A DNA stretch of 64,000 nucleotides from CAWBAT01 sp963810905 (lineage in GTDB: Bacteria; Acidobacteriota; Terriglobia; Versatilivoradales; Versatilivoraceae). Below the pieces are notes generated by a model. The model was not told the DNA's origin. It was given only the letters and a program-made list of their open reading frames with translations, and made no database searches. The first letter of the stretch is position 1. Each line of letters starts with the position of its first letter. The translations under genes and the position numbers were made by a program. This document shows positions 27,133-37,133 of the stretch, in pieces. The stretch is from assembly GCA_963810905.1 (NCBI GenBank), contig CAWEPG010000015.1:310001-374000 (forward strand), in the 5' to 3' direction.

Positions 27133-28774
27133 GTGACAGTCGAAGATCCGAACTCTTTGCCAGTCCAACCAACATTTGGCGGCTATTGATATCGGTACCA
27201 ATTCGTTTCATTTGGTCGTGGTCAAGGTCAAAGATTCCACTCGCTTTGAAATTGTCACTCAAGAAAAGGAGGTCGTGCGACTGGGTTCCGGATCCAGTGA
27301 CATGAAAATGTTAAAACCGGATGCCATGGACCGGGGCATTGACGCTCTTAGACGATTTAGACAGATCGCAGAAATTTCTCAGGCGCCCATACGTGCCGTA
27401 GCGACGAGTGCCGTGCGCGAGGCACTCAACAAAGAAGATTTCATTCGCCGGGCTAGTGAAGAAGCAGGTGTCGCTATTCAGGTCATCTCCGGATTTGAGG
27501 AAGCCCGGTTAATTTACCTGGGAGTTCTTCAGGCCCTTCCTATTTTTGATAAGAAAATTCTCTTGATTGATATCGGGGGTGGTAGCACGGAATTTCTGAT
27601 TGGGAAAGAAGGAGAAGTTATTGAAGCCAACAGCCTGAAGATTGGGGCCATTCGAATGACGAATCGATTTCTCAGCGAGGACCCCATCGATCCAAAAAGC
27701 GTGAAGCAATGCCGCCAATACGTTAAGGCCTACCTCAACCCAATGACTCGCGAAGTTCGAAAACATGGATTTGAAATCGCTGTCGGAAGCTCCGGAACCA
27801 TTCTCAATATTGCCCAAATGGTCCAGGTCATGCGCCAAGAGACTCCAACACGTCACCTAAGCAATTTTCTGTTTACCCGCTCTGAACTAGCCGAAGTGGT
27901 CAAAACACTGGTTAAAGCGGATACGCTCAAGAAGCGGCAGAAAATCGAAGGGCTGGATGCCGGGAGAGTGGATATTATCCTGGGAGGAGCCATCATCCTG
28001 GAGCAGGCATTCGAAGAGATGAAAATTGAGGCGATGACCGTGTCGAGCTTTGCATTGCGCGAAGGGGTCATTTTCGATTCCTTGCAAAAAGCTCGTGAGG
28101 GTGTCATCCATCATTTAAGTGACATTCGCTACAAAGGCGTCATCCATTTGGCTGAGAGTTGTTCTTACGAAAGAGAGCATGCCGAGCAAGTGACTCGGCT
28201 TTCCCAGATGCTGTATGATCAACTCATAGATCGTCTTCAGTTGGCAGACATCAATCGTGAGTACCTGGAAGCAGCAAGTATTCTACACAATGTGGGTTTC
28301 TTCATTTCTCATTCTCAACATCATCTGCATAGCTACTATTTGATTCGGAATTCCGAGTATCTGACCGGCTTTACGGACAGAGAAATTGAAATTATCGCCC
28401 AGACCGCCCGTTATCATCGTAAGAGCAACCCAAAACAAAAGCATGCAGAATTTGCGCGACTCAGTTCAGAGGACCAAAAGATTGTCAGAAAATTGGCCTC
28501 CATCCTTCGAATCGCGGACCCGCTCAATCGGACACGCTCCAGTCTCGTCAGAAAAATTCAGTGTGAAAGCGTTGAAAACACACTTTTAATCCATCTGGAC
28601 GTTGTCCCGGGCTCAGACCCCTCTTTAGAGGTCTTTTCAGCAGAAACCCGAAAGGATCTCCTGGAAGAAGTCTTGGGCATGAGGGTAGAAATTATCGTTC
28701 ATGGCGCAGCCGCTGAACCCCATGTAAATGCACCACTTCCTGAGGAGCAGACTGGGGCCGTGAGCGGTCAATAA
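27133..28774 (+). CDS. Ppx/GppA phosphatase with C-terminal HD domain (N-terminal frameshift)
   Basis: Exopolyphosphatase/guanosine pentaphosphate phosphatase family of the ASKHA fold. GTG 27133 has GAGGT six bases upstream and reads VTVEDPNSLPVQPTF. One base later the conserved AAIDIGTNSFHLVVVKVKD continues in the next frame. Dropping one G at 27178-27179 joins them as PTFAAIDIGTNSFHL, exactly the family start. Further motifs are AVATSAVREALN, ISGFEEARLIYLGV, LLIDIGGGSTEFLIG, GSSGTILNIAQM. From about residue 330 an HD-type domain follows (EHAEQVTRLS, AASILHNVGFFIS, ARYHRKSNPK). The total is about 546 residues. It may set polyphosphate or (p)ppGpp levels; the substrate is not decidable from sequence. 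Confidence 0.87.
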
Positions 28775-28885
28775 GGCCGGCCTTTCTCCGAAAAACTTCT
28801 ACTAGCCAAAGAGATGGCAAGCTGTGTATGATATGTTGTTTCGGGCACGACTTGCCCGTATTCTAACCATCTTCAAGGAGTCGCG

Positions 28886-29473
28886 ATGTTTATTAAGAGG
28901 AAATACCTAGTGGTTCTGATGGGAGCTCTATTAACTACTCCCATGGGCCTTTTTGCGCAGACGAAAATCGGGCTTTTGAATGTCATGAGGGTAATGGTGG
29001 AGTGTAGTGAGGGGAAGCTGACTCTGGGGGAATTTCAGAAGAAAGTGGAAGCCAAGAAAGGCGAACTCGAGAAGAAAAATAATGAGCTCCAGGATCTTCA
29101 GAAGCAGTTGCAGAGCCAGGCACGAACATTAAATGATGAATCGCGTGCTGCACTTTCCAAAAGTATTGAAGTCAAAACCACCGAATTGCAACGATCCCAG
29201 GATGATGCCCAAAAAGAGTTCGGCGCACTCCAAAATGAGATTCTAGGCCGTCTTGGAAACAAGATAGCGCCGGTTGTTCAGCAATTTGCCAAGGACAATG
29301 GCTTTTCGATCGTGGTTGACACTTCCAACCAGAACAGCCAGGTCGTCTATTTCGATCCATCCATCGACGTGACTGACGAGATCATCAAGAAGGTTGATGC
29401 CAGTCTGGCTGCTGCCCCTACTCCGGTCCCTGCAGCGGTCCCTACGGCCCCTCCGGCAAACAAGCCGAAATAA
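28886..29473 (+). CDS. OmpH/Skp family periplasmic chaperone
   Basis: A Skp-like chaperone for outer-membrane proteins. AAGGAG precedes ATG 28886. The 195-residue protein has a signal peptide (YLVVLMGALLTTPMGLFAQ), then KIGLLNVMRVMVECSEGK, a long charged coiled coil from about residue 45 to 120 (KKGELEKKNNELQDLQKQL), the conserved ILGRLGNKIAPVVQQFAKD and GFSIVVDTSN segment, and a Pro/Ala-rich tail. The coiled-coil tentacles and short beta body fit Skp. It is not next to bamA here. Confidence 0.87.
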   Translation: MFIKRKYLVVLMGALLTTPMGLFAQTKIGLLNVMRVMVECSEGKLTLGEFQKKVEAKKGELEKKNNELQDLQKQLQSQARTLNDESRAALSKSIEVKTTELQRSQDDAQKEFGALQNEILGRLGNKIAPVVQQFAKDNGFSIVVDTSNQNSQVVYFDPSIDVTDEIIKKVDASLAAAPTPVPAAVPTAPPANKPK

Positions 29474-29570
29474 GATTCCGATTGTACGAAGCGTATGGCT
29501 TAACTACCCCGTGCCGCTCTCTAATGCAGCACGGGGAAGGTTCGAGTTCTTCGGGAACCCTCTCGATCTT

Positions 29571-30032
29571 ATGCCTCCACTCCAACGAGTCCCTGCCTCC
29601 CCTGATTCAACTGGACAGTGGATTGACACTGAAGTGCGTGTTCGCTATGCGGAAACAGATCAAATGGGCATTGCTTATTATGCCAATTATCTGGTCTGGT
29701 TCGAAGTCGGCCGCGGGGAATTCTGTCGCCAGCGCGGCTTCGTCTATCGGGATTTTGAACGGGAAAACGAGGCTCATCTGGCCGTGGCTGAGGCTCAATG
29801 CCGCTACCACAGGTCCGCGCGCTATGACGACTTGTTGATCATTCGCACTCGCATTCAGGAATTCCGCAAAAAGACCGTCCGCTTCGAGTACGAAATTGTG
29901 AGGAAGGACGATGCCACCCGGATTGCCTCGGGATGGACCTTGCACATTATCCTGGACAAGAAAGGCAAGATGAAGCCTTTCCCTCCTAATTACATCCATT
30001 TTCTCAAACCGGAATTCACCCAAGAGAAGTAA
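29571..30032 (+). CDS. Acyl-CoA thioesterase, YbgC/4-hydroxybenzoyl-CoA thioesterase type
   Basis: A hot-dog fold thioesterase of about 153 residues from ATG 29571. The signature VRYAETDQMGIAYYANYLV near residues 24-42 holds the catalytic Asp, followed by WFEVGRGEFCRQRGFVYRD and KKTVRFEYEIVRKDDAT, typical of YbgC-like enzymes. An open frame extending upstream into the 3' end of ompH has no conserved residues, so the internal ATG is preferred. It hydrolyses acyl-CoA thioesters; the natural acyl group is unknown. Confidence 0.87.
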   Translation: MPPLQRVPASPDSTGQWIDTEVRVRYAETDQMGIAYYANYLVWFEVGRGEFCRQRGFVYRDFERENEAHLAVAEAQCRYHRSARYDDLLIIRTRIQEFRKKTVRFEYEIVRKDDATRIASGWTLHIILDKKGKMKPFPPNYIHFLKPEFTQEK

Positions 30033-30110
30033 TCGCCGATTTTTTGATCTTTCATGGCATCCCCCTTGCTTCCCTTCAACGATCTGCGATAATTTGAAGG
30101 GCAATCCTCT

Positions 30111-31631
30111 ATGACATCCACTCTCGCCATTACGGGAAACGACCTGACGATTAGGAATTTCTCTCGAGTTGTATTCGAAGCGCTTCCCGTTGCTTTGTCG
30201 CCAAACGCAAAGCAGAGGATGGAATCGGCGCTACGTTTGGTCCAACAAGTTGCGCAGCAGAACCGCCCCGTCTACGGCATCAACACAGGCTTCGGGAAAT
30301 TCAGCGACGTCCCGATTAGTCCCCGAAAAATTGCGGCTTTACAACTTAACTTGCTCCGAAGCCACGCATGTGGAGTAGGTGCCCCCCTCTCCCAAGCTGA
30401 AACACGAGGGATGATGCTCTGCCGCGCCAATGTGTTGGCAAAAGGCCATTCAGGATGCCGACCTGAAGTGGCGATCCAGCTGATTGAAATGCTCAATCGC
30501 CAACTCCACCCTCTGATCCCTTCTCAGGGATCCGTAGGCGCCAGTGGGGATTTGGCTCCTCTTGCCCATTTGGCATTGGTGCTTGTTGGGGAAGGTGAGG
30601 CAATGGTCGGATCCCGCCGCATGAAGGGCGGTGCTGCCTTAAGAAGAAGCCGTTTGAAACCTCTAAAACTTGGCCCCAAGGAAGGGATTTCTCTGCTGAA
30701 CGGAACCCAGGCTATGTTGAGCCTCGGGATACTATCCTTGCTCTCCGCCGAGATCCTTGCCAATACCGCAGACGTTGCAACCGCTCTCTCTTTGGATGCG
30801 CTCAAGGGCACCCCCGTCGCTTTCGATGAAAAAATCCATAAGGCCCGGCCCTTCCCCGGCCAGATCACCAGCGCTGCCAACCTTCGCCGACTCATGAAAG
30901 GGAGTCAGATTCGCCAATCCCATCTCAGCTGCGCCAAAGTGCAGGATGCCTACAGTTTGCGTTGCGCTCCGCAGGTGCACGGCGCGATTCGGGACACACT
31001 CGCCTTCGCACGAAAAACCTTTGAGATTGAGCTGAACGCTGCCACAGACAATCCCTTGGTCTTCTCGCATGAAAAGGAAATCCTCTCAGGCGGGAATTTT
31101 CATGGTCAGCCACTAGCGATGGCGTTGGACTTCATGTCCATTGCACTAACAGAGTTGGGAAGCATCTCCGAACGGCGAATTGAGCGTCTGATCAATCCGG
31201 AATATGGCGATCTCCCTCCATTCCTGACGAGCGACCCCGGCGTCAATTCTGGACTGATGATGCTCCAGGTCACCGCGGCTGCACTGACGTCAGAATGTAA
31301 GGTCCTCGCCCACCCCGCTTCGGTCGACTCGATTCCGACCTCGGGAAACAAAGAAGACCATGTCAGCATGGGAATGGGCGCCGCTTTAAAACTCCGACAA
31401 GTCCTGCAGAATGTGAAACGCATCCTTGCTATCGAACTTCTTTGTGCTGCCCAGGGGATCGATTTCCTGGCGCCCCTGAGACCCGGGTGGGGAGCGCAGA
31501 AAGCCCATCAGTTAGTTCGCTCCGTATCGGTTCATTTAGTAAAAGATCGTTCTTTATCCTCAGACATTGAGAAACTGAGTAAAATGATCGAGGAAGGACA
31601 TTTTGCGGACATTCTATCAAGACTGAGTTGA
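30111..31631 (+). CDS. hutH: Histidine ammonia-lyase
   Basis: HutH deaminates histidine to urocanate, the first step of histidine degradation. The 506-residue protein has YGINTGFGKFSDV near residues 55-67, the MIO cofactor triad Ala-Ser-Gly at 144-146 within GSVGASGDLAPLAHL, LLNGTQAML, and the downstream QDAYSLRCAPQVHGAIRD, TDNPLVFS and SIPTSGNKEDHVSMG motifs. Length and motifs match bacterial HutH. It is followed by hutU, hutI and ftcD in pathway order. Confidence 0.95.
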   Translation: MTSTLAITGNDLTIRNFSRVVFEALPVALSPNAKQRMESALRLVQQVAQQNRPVYGINTGFGKFSDVPISPRKIAALQLNLLRSHACGVGAPLSQAETRGMMLCRANVLAKGHSGCRPEVAIQLIEMLNRQLHPLIPSQGSVGASGDLAPLAHLALVLVGEGEAMVGSRRMKGGAALRRSRLKPLKLGPKEGISLLNGTQAMLSLGILSLLSAEILANTADVATALSLDALKGTPVAFDEKIHKARPFPGQITSAANLRRLMKGSQIRQSHLSCAKVQDAYSLRCAPQVHGAIRDTLAFARKTFEIELNAATDNPLVFSHEKEILSGGNFHGQPLAMALDFMSIALTELGSISERRIERLINPEYGDLPPFLTSDPGVNSGLMMLQVTAAALTSECKVLAHPASVDSIPTSGNKEDHVSMGMGAALKLRQVLQNVKRILAIELLCAAQGIDFLAPLRPGWGAQKAHQLVRSVSVHLVKDRSLSSDIEKLSKMIEEGHFADILSRLS

Positions 31632-31786
31632 ATCTTGGTTCGGGGCCGTTTCCCTTCTTCCTCTTTCTTGATTTCCCATTCTTCCTTTATTAGAAGCGAT
31701 TCTTCATGGGGTCTCGATCATTGGAATTCGCCAATTGTCGCCAAACGTTGGAGAGCAGTTCAACTTGACAGGGCTTTGGACAAAAG

Positions 31787-33454
31787 ATGAGTTCTTATCA
31801 GCCGATTAAAGCACCACGGGGAACTCAGCGTAGTTGTATTAGCTGGCATCAGGAAGCGGCCATGCGGATGCTCATGAATAACCTCGATGAGGAGGTGGCA
31901 GAGAATCCTTCTCAGCTCATTGTTTATGGAGGAACAGGAAAAGCCGCCCGCAATTGGGACTGCTTTGAAGCAATCATCCAAGCCCTCAAGACATTAGAAA
32001 ATGACGAGACCCTTTGTGTGCAGTCTGGAAAGCCAGTGGGAGTCTTCAAGACCCATGAATATGCGCCGAGAGTTCTTATCGCCAATTCCAATCTTGTAGG
32101 CCACTGGGCCCATTGGGATGAATTCCGGCGCCTGGAGGCCCTCGGATTAACGATGTATGGCCAAATGACGGCGGGAAGCTGGATCTATATCGGTTCCCAG
32201 GGGATTGTTCAGGGAACCTACGAGACCTTCGCCGAAGCAGCCCGTCAGCACTTCGGAGAGAACTTGCAAGGCCGGCTTGTCGTCTCTGGAGGCATGGGAG
32301 GGATGGGGGGCGCTCAACCGTTAGCAGCCACAATGAATGGGGCCGTTTTCTTGGGTATTGACGTGGACCCGCAAAGAATCCAGCGGCGCATTCGAACCGG
32401 CTATTGTGACATGATGGCAGAAAGTCTCGAGGAAGCGGTGCACCTGGCTGAAGAAGCTCGTCGGGGAGGACGAGCACTTTCAATTGGTCTGGTTGGAAAT
32501 TGTGCTGATGTCCTGCCGGAGCTCGTTCGCCGTGAGATCGTACCTGACCTTCTCACTGACCAGACGAGTGCTCATGACCCCTTGAACGGTTATCTGCCCC
32601 GTGGTTTCTCGCTAGAGGATGCCCAACAACTCAGGCAACAAGATCCAAAAGAATATGTGAAGCAGTCGATGAACTCAATAGCGACCCATGTCCAGGCAAT
32701 GCTTGACTTGCAGAAAAAGGGGGCTGTCACCTTTGACTACGGGAATAATATTCGGACCTTTGCATACGAAGCCGGAGTCAAGAATGCCTATGACTTTCCA
32801 GGTTTTATCCCGGCTTACATCCGGCCCCTTTTTTGCCAAGGCCGCGGGCCGTTTCGCTGGGTCGCTCTTTCCGGAGACCCTCAAGATATTGCTATAACGG
32901 ACAAACTCGTTCTGGAACTCTTCCCCCAAGATGAAGTCCTGCAACGCTGGATCCATTTGGCGGAAAAGAAAATAGAATTCCAGGGATTACCGGCCAGAAT
33001 TTGTTGGCTCGGATACGGCGAACGGTCGGAATTTGGAGAACGAATCAACGCTTTGGTGGCATCCGGGACATTGAAGGCGCCCATTGTGATTGGAAGAGAT
33101 CATCTCGACTGCGGCTCGGTGGCCTCGCCTTTTCGCGAGACGGAAGGGATGCGTGACGGGAGTGACTCAATTGCCGACTGGCCAATCTTAAACGCCCTCT
33201 TAAATACGGCTTCGGGAGCCAGCTGGGTCTCCTTCCATCACGGAGGAGGTGTGGGCATTGGGTATTCGCTTCACGCCGGACAAGTCACAGTGGCCGACGG
33301 CTCCCCTGAAATGACACAACGGATCCGATGTGTTCTTGATAATGATCCTGGGCTCGGCATTGCCCGACACGCAGATGCTGGTTACAAAGATGCCATCGAA
33401 ACAGCTCGACGACATCAATTGAAGATTCCAATGACCCCCGTCCAGAGAAGTTAA
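31787..33454 (+). CDS. hutU: Urocanate hydratase
   Basis: HutU hydrates urocanate to imidazolonepropionate using NAD+ as an electrophile. At 555 residues it matches the usual length. Family segments are LIVYGGTGKAARNWDCF, WIYIGSQGIVQGTYETF, GGMGGMGGAQPLAATMN near 167-183 (nucleotide site), DQTSAHDPLNGYLPRGF, and near the C-terminus GRDHLDCGSVASPFRETE, SWVSFHHGGGVGIGYSLH and ADAGYKDAI. It sits 155 bases after hutH on the same strand. Confidence 0.96.
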   Translation: MSSYQPIKAPRGTQRSCISWHQEAAMRMLMNNLDEEVAENPSQLIVYGGTGKAARNWDCFEAIIQALKTLENDETLCVQSGKPVGVFKTHEYAPRVLIANSNLVGHWAHWDEFRRLEALGLTMYGQMTAGSWIYIGSQGIVQGTYETFAEAARQHFGENLQGRLVVSGGMGGMGGAQPLAATMNGAVFLGIDVDPQRIQRRIRTGYCDMMAESLEEAVHLAEEARRGGRALSIGLVGNCADVLPELVRREIVPDLLTDQTSAHDPLNGYLPRGFSLEDAQQLRQQDPKEYVKQSMNSIATHVQAMLDLQKKGAVTFDYGNNIRTFAYEAGVKNAYDFPGFIPAYIRPLFCQGRGPFRWVALSGDPQDIAITDKLVLELFPQDEVLQRWIHLAEKKIEFQGLPARICWLGYGERSEFGERINALVASGTLKAPIVIGRDHLDCGSVASPFRETEGMRDGSDSIADWPILNALLNTASGASWVSFHHGGGVGIGYSLHAGQVTVADGSPEMTQRIRCVLDNDPGLGIARHADAGYKDAIETARRHQLKIPMTPVQRS

Positions 33455-33467
33455 AGGATTTCCGTCC

Positions 33468-33632
33468 TCAGCTTTTCTTGGAAGTCACGGCGAAAAAAGC
33501 AGCGTATTGTTGTTCGGTCTTTCTGCTTCCACACTTCGGGCATTTGACTTTGGTCTTGTCGTGTTCAGAGACTGTCAAAGTCAGGGAAAATTTCTTGTGG
33601 CAATCGAGGCATTTGTATTCATAGGCGGGCAT
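33468..33632 (-). CDS. FmdB-type zinc-ribbon small protein
   Basis: A 54-residue minus-strand protein beginning MPAYEYKCLDCHKKFSLTL with a second cysteine pair CPKCG, so four cysteines (CLDC and CPKC) that should bind zinc. It ends AAFFAVTSKKS. A strong AAGGAGG stands in front of ATG 33632. The start MP-YEY-C-C is the hallmark of the FmdB regulatory-protein family zinc ribbon. It is transcribed opposite to the hut genes in the gap between hutU and hutI. The function is unknown; no regulatory link with hut is shown. Confidence 0.8.
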   Translation of the reverse strand: MPAYEYKCLDCHKKFSLTLTVSEHDKTKVKCPKCGSRKTEQQYAAFFAVTSKKS

Positions 33633-33695
33633 GACACAGTCCTCCTTTTTGACAGTTCTATACTTTAAATCTAAGCGAACCCCTTTCCGTAGTCA

Positions 33696-34961
33696 ATGGC
33701 CATGGACCTTTTGATTTCACCCTGCGGACAACTCCTCACCCTGAAGGGCGCTTCTTCTCCACGCCATGGCTCGAGCCAGGCGGAACTAACGATGATTCCC
33801 GACGGGGCTGTTCTTATTGCGGATCAAAAGATCCAACGTGTCGGCACAGCCAAGGAATTGGAGACTTCTTTGCCGGGAACTCCCGTGAGGAAGATCTCTG
33901 CAGAAAACCGGGTGGTGATGCCCGGTTTCGTGGATAGTCATGCCCATCCCGTCTTCGCTCTGCCTCGAGAACGTGATTATGAAATGAGAATCCGCGGAAA
34001 AACTTACCGGGAAATTGCCGAACAGGGAGGCGGAATCCTGTGCAGTGTTCGAGCCGTTCGAAATTCAAGCCCCCAGGATCTCCTGGAAGTCTCCAAAGCC
34101 CGCCTGGGCCGCTTTATTGAGCATGGCACAACGACGCTCGAATGTAAGAGTGGCTATGGACTCGATTTGGAAAATGAGATCAAGATTCTCGAAGTGATTC
34201 GAGAGCTACGAAATCAAATTGCATTAGATCTGATTCCGACATTTCTCGGAGCTCATGAAATTCCTGAGGAGTACAGAGCCCAAAAAGAAGACTACATTCA
34301 GTTGGTCAGCAAGGTAATGATTCCGGAAATTGCCTCCAGGGGCTTGGCCGAGTTCTGTGATTGCTTCGTCGAAGAACATATCTTTCCGGTCGAGTCGGCC
34401 AGAACGATCTTTGAATCGGCTCGGGCCCACGGATTAAAGATTAAGTTGCATGCCGATCAACTCCGGCGGAGTGGCGCTACTTTACTCGGCATTGAAATGA
34501 ACGCGATTTCCATTGATCATTTGGAACAAATCAATGAGCAAGACATCCAGGCGCTGGCAAATTCTAATGCTATCGCTACCCTATTGCCAGGATCGGTTTT
34601 TCACTTAGGGGCCCATCCGTATCCCCCAGCCCGGTCGCTCATCGACGCGGGCGTGCCCGTGGCCCTGGCGACGGATTTCAACCCTGGAACCTCACCGACC
34701 GCCAACCTGCAGATGATCCTGTCGATCGCTTGCACACAGATGCACATGACCCCGGCCGAGACCATTGTGGCAGCCACTTTGAATGGCGCTCATGCCCTTG
34801 GCATGGCCCATGAGATCGGCTCCATCGAAGCCGGGAAACAAGCAGACCTTTGCATTATGGACGTTGCGCATTATGCTCAAATCCCGTACTTTTTCGGTAT
34901 GAATCACTGCCTGATGACGATCAAGAAAGGGGAGATCGTCTATCAGCGTGACCCAGGCTAA
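33696..34961 (+). CDS. hutI: Imidazolonepropionase
   Basis: HutI hydrolyses imidazolonepropionate to N-formimino-L-glutamate. This amidohydrolase of 421 residues has the metal-binding PGFVDSHAHPVFAL near residues 73-86, YREIAEQGGGILCSVRAVR, GTTTLECKSGYGLDLE, LGAHEIPEEY, and the metal ligands in LKIKLHADQL and VALATDFNPGTSP. The end lies 34 bases before the ftcD start. The motifs are those of HutI, not of other amidohydrolases. Confidence 0.95.
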   Translation: MAMDLLISPCGQLLTLKGASSPRHGSSQAELTMIPDGAVLIADQKIQRVGTAKELETSLPGTPVRKISAENRVVMPGFVDSHAHPVFALPRERDYEMRIRGKTYREIAEQGGGILCSVRAVRNSSPQDLLEVSKARLGRFIEHGTTTLECKSGYGLDLENEIKILEVIRELRNQIALDLIPTFLGAHEIPEEYRAQKEDYIQLVSKVMIPEIASRGLAEFCDCFVEEHIFPVESARTIFESARAHGLKIKLHADQLRRSGATLLGIEMNAISIDHLEQINEQDIQALANSNAIATLLPGSVFHLGAHPYPPARSLIDAGVPVALATDFNPGTSPTANLQMILSIACTQMHMTPAETIVAATLNGAHALGMAHEIGSIEAGKQADLCIMDVAHYAQIPYFFGMNHCLMTIKKGEIVYQRDPG

Positions 34962-34995
34962 GTTGCTAGGGCAAAGAGTTGAGAAGAGAATTTTC

Positions 34996-36519
34996 ATGAA
35001 CAACATTGTGGAATGTGTGCCCAACTTCAGCGAGGGCAGGAATCGAGTTGTAGTGGATCAGATTGTCGCGGCGATTCAGTCGATTCCAGGAACTTACATT
35101 CTGGACGTTGAGATGGATAGTGACCATAACCGTTCAGTCATTACCTTCGTTGGTGAGAAAGAAAATATCGCTGAAGCGGCCTTCAGGGGAATCCATAAAG
35201 CCTCCCAGTTGATTGACCTGACAAAGCACAAGGGTGTTCATCCCCGAGTCGGCGCCACCGATGTGGTGCCCTTCATTCCCATCCGGAATGCGACGATGGA
35301 GGAATGCATCGCCATCGCCCATGAAGTTGGCAAGGCGACGGGTGAGCGTCTCTCCATTCCCGTCTACCTCTACGAAGCAGCGGCAACCCGGCCGGAAAGA
35401 ATTCAGCTTGAAAATCTCCGGAAAGGGCAATTTGAAGGATTGCGGGAGGAGATTGAAAAGAATGAGGAACGCAAGCCAGACTACGGGCCTCGACAAATAC
35501 ACCCGACAGCAGGAGCTACGATCATCGGCGCCAGAAAATTCCTGATCGCCTATAACATAAATCTCAATACTCCCGACGTCGCGATTGCCAAACGAATCGC
35601 CAGATCGATTCGCACCTCAAGTGGTGGAATGCCCTTTGTAAAAGCCATGGGCGTCGAGCTCAAAACTCGAAACGTCGCACAGGTTTCCATGAACTTGACG
35701 GATTTTGAGCAGACTCCAATCCACCGGGTCTTCGAACGAGTTAAGATTGAGGCAGAACGCGAAGGAACATCGATTTGCGGGAGTGAAATCATCGGTTTGA
35801 TTCCCTCCAAGGCCATTGAGCTGGCTGCAGAATCTTACCTCCAGTTTGAAAACTTCTCTCCTGAATTGATTTTGGAGAATCGTCTCAAATCAGTCTTAGA
35901 GATCCGAAAGGATCTCTGCGCGTTGACCATGCAACAATTCATCGAATCCGTTGCAAAAGCGGAGACCGTTCCTGGAGGGGGCAGTGTTTCCGCATTGGCA
36001 GGAGCTCTTGCTGCCGCTTTAGGAAAAATGACCATCGGATTTACGCTAGGCAGAAAGAAATACGAAACCCGCCGAGAGATGTTGGAGAGTGAACTAAGGT
36101 CACTGGAAGCATTTGTGCCGGCCTTGCAGCAAGCCGTTGATGAAGATTCGAAGGCCTACGGTGAAGTAATGGCAGCGCTGCAAATGCCCAAAGGGACAGG
36201 AACCGAAAAAGCGCTCAGGGATCAGAGCCTCATGGAGGCACTCACTCAAGCTACTTTGATTCCTCTCAATGTTGCGGATCAGACTTGCGCGGTCCTGAAA
36301 ATTCTGCAGAGTCTGAAAGGCCATTCTAATCCGCATTTGGACTCTGATCTTAAAGTGGGTATTTGGATAGGGATTGCTGCGGTCAAAGGCGCACTGGAAA
36401 ACGTCTGGACCAACTTGGCCAGTCTGCCAAAGACTGAGCGTTTTGAAAAAATCAAACTGCAGGCCGACGATCTGAACCGGTTTATCGATGAGTTATACGC
36501 CGCAAACGCTCAATCTTAA
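34996..36519 (+). CDS. ftcD: Bifunctional glutamate formimidoyltransferase / formiminotetrahydrofolate cyclodeaminase
   Basis: This fused enzyme transfers the formimino group of formiminoglutamate to tetrahydrofolate and then cyclises it to 5,10-methenyl-THF with release of ammonia. It has about 507 residues from ATG 34996 (an in-frame start at 34948 overlaps hutI). The transferase part (1 to about 300) has VECVPNFSEGRN, DVEMDSDHNRSV, HKGVHPRVGATDVVPFIP and HPTAGATIIGARKFLIAYN. The cyclodeaminase part (about 310-507) has AKAETVPGGGSVSALAGAL and LNVADQTCAVL. The fusion is as in animals and some bacteria, so the pathway here ends in glutamate plus a one-carbon folate. Confidence 0.93.
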   Translation: MNNIVECVPNFSEGRNRVVVDQIVAAIQSIPGTYILDVEMDSDHNRSVITFVGEKENIAEAAFRGIHKASQLIDLTKHKGVHPRVGATDVVPFIPIRNATMEECIAIAHEVGKATGERLSIPVYLYEAAATRPERIQLENLRKGQFEGLREEIEKNEERKPDYGPRQIHPTAGATIIGARKFLIAYNINLNTPDVAIAKRIARSIRTSSGGMPFVKAMGVELKTRNVAQVSMNLTDFEQTPIHRVFERVKIEAEREGTSICGSEIIGLIPSKAIELAAESYLQFENFSPELILENRLKSVLEIRKDLCALTMQQFIESVAKAETVPGGGSVSALAGALAAALGKMTIGFTLGRKKYETRREMLESELRSLEAFVPALQQAVDEDSKAYGEVMAALQMPKGTGTEKALRDQSLMEALTQATLIPLNVADQTCAVLKILQSLKGHSNPHLDSDLKVGIWIGIAAVKGALENVWTNLASLPKTERFEKIKLQADDLNRFIDELYAANAQS

Positions 36520-36569
36520 TATTGTCCACGCCACGAAATATGCAGTTCCAGCGCGCAAAGCCCATCCTC

Positions 36570-37133
36570 CTACCTTTCGAGACAATACTTCATCAATAGG
36601 TTGTACTCAATCGCAGCAATTTGCTGGATCAGATCGAGATCCTTGAAGCGTCCTCGATACCCCTCTTCGCACAAATCCACCAACCATTGTGGCTCCCATG
36701 CTGAAACCGAGCGGAGTACTTTAAGAACCTCCTGCCGACTCGTGCTGGTCGGTTCAAGAGACTTCACGGCCTCCAACAGATCCGGGAATATGGCATGTTT
36801 TCCTACTCGTCGAAACCAATACATCGAATTGCTGAAATCCCCTTCGCTCCGATGCATCAAACCGTGCCAGTAGGATCCCTCCACCGTATGAATCCCTTGC
36901 GAAATGACATGGGATTCTTCGAGAAATCCATAGAGCCAGAACGCCCCAGATCGGATGAGTTCGACGTTCCTATCTTCCAAAAATGAATTCCAGTCCAATG
37001 ACTGGATCTGCCGAAGAACATTGGCGCTGCCTCGTCCCGGTTTGACGGGAACAGGCAGGCCTTGCGGAGCGGGAAAACAAAATTCGATTCTCTCTAAAAT
37101 AGCCCGGCTTGCTTTCTTGGATTGGTCAGCCAT
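36570..37133 (-). CDS. Conserved hypothetical protein with YWFRRVGKH motif
   Basis: About 187 residues from ATG 37133, which follows GGAGGG at good spacing. A soluble, probably all-helical protein. Distinctive segments are SYWHGLMHRSEGDFSNSMY followed by WFRRVGKHAIFPDLLEA and WEPQWLVDLCEEGYRG. From memory, similar WHG-MHRREGD-N--YWFRRVG patterns occur in uncharacterised proteins of Acidobacteria and Planctomycetes. No domain of known function. It lies alone on the minus strand after ftcD. Confidence 0.68.
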   Translation of the reverse strand: MADQSKKASRAILERIEFCFPAPQGLPVPVKPGRGSANVLRQIQSLDWNSFLEDRNVELIRSGAFWLYGFLEESHVISQGIHTVEGSYWHGLMHRSEGDFSNSMYWFRRVGKHAIFPDLLEAVKSLEPTSTSRQEVLKVLRSVSAWEPQWLVDLCEEGYRGRFKDLDLIQQIAAIEYNLLMKYCLER

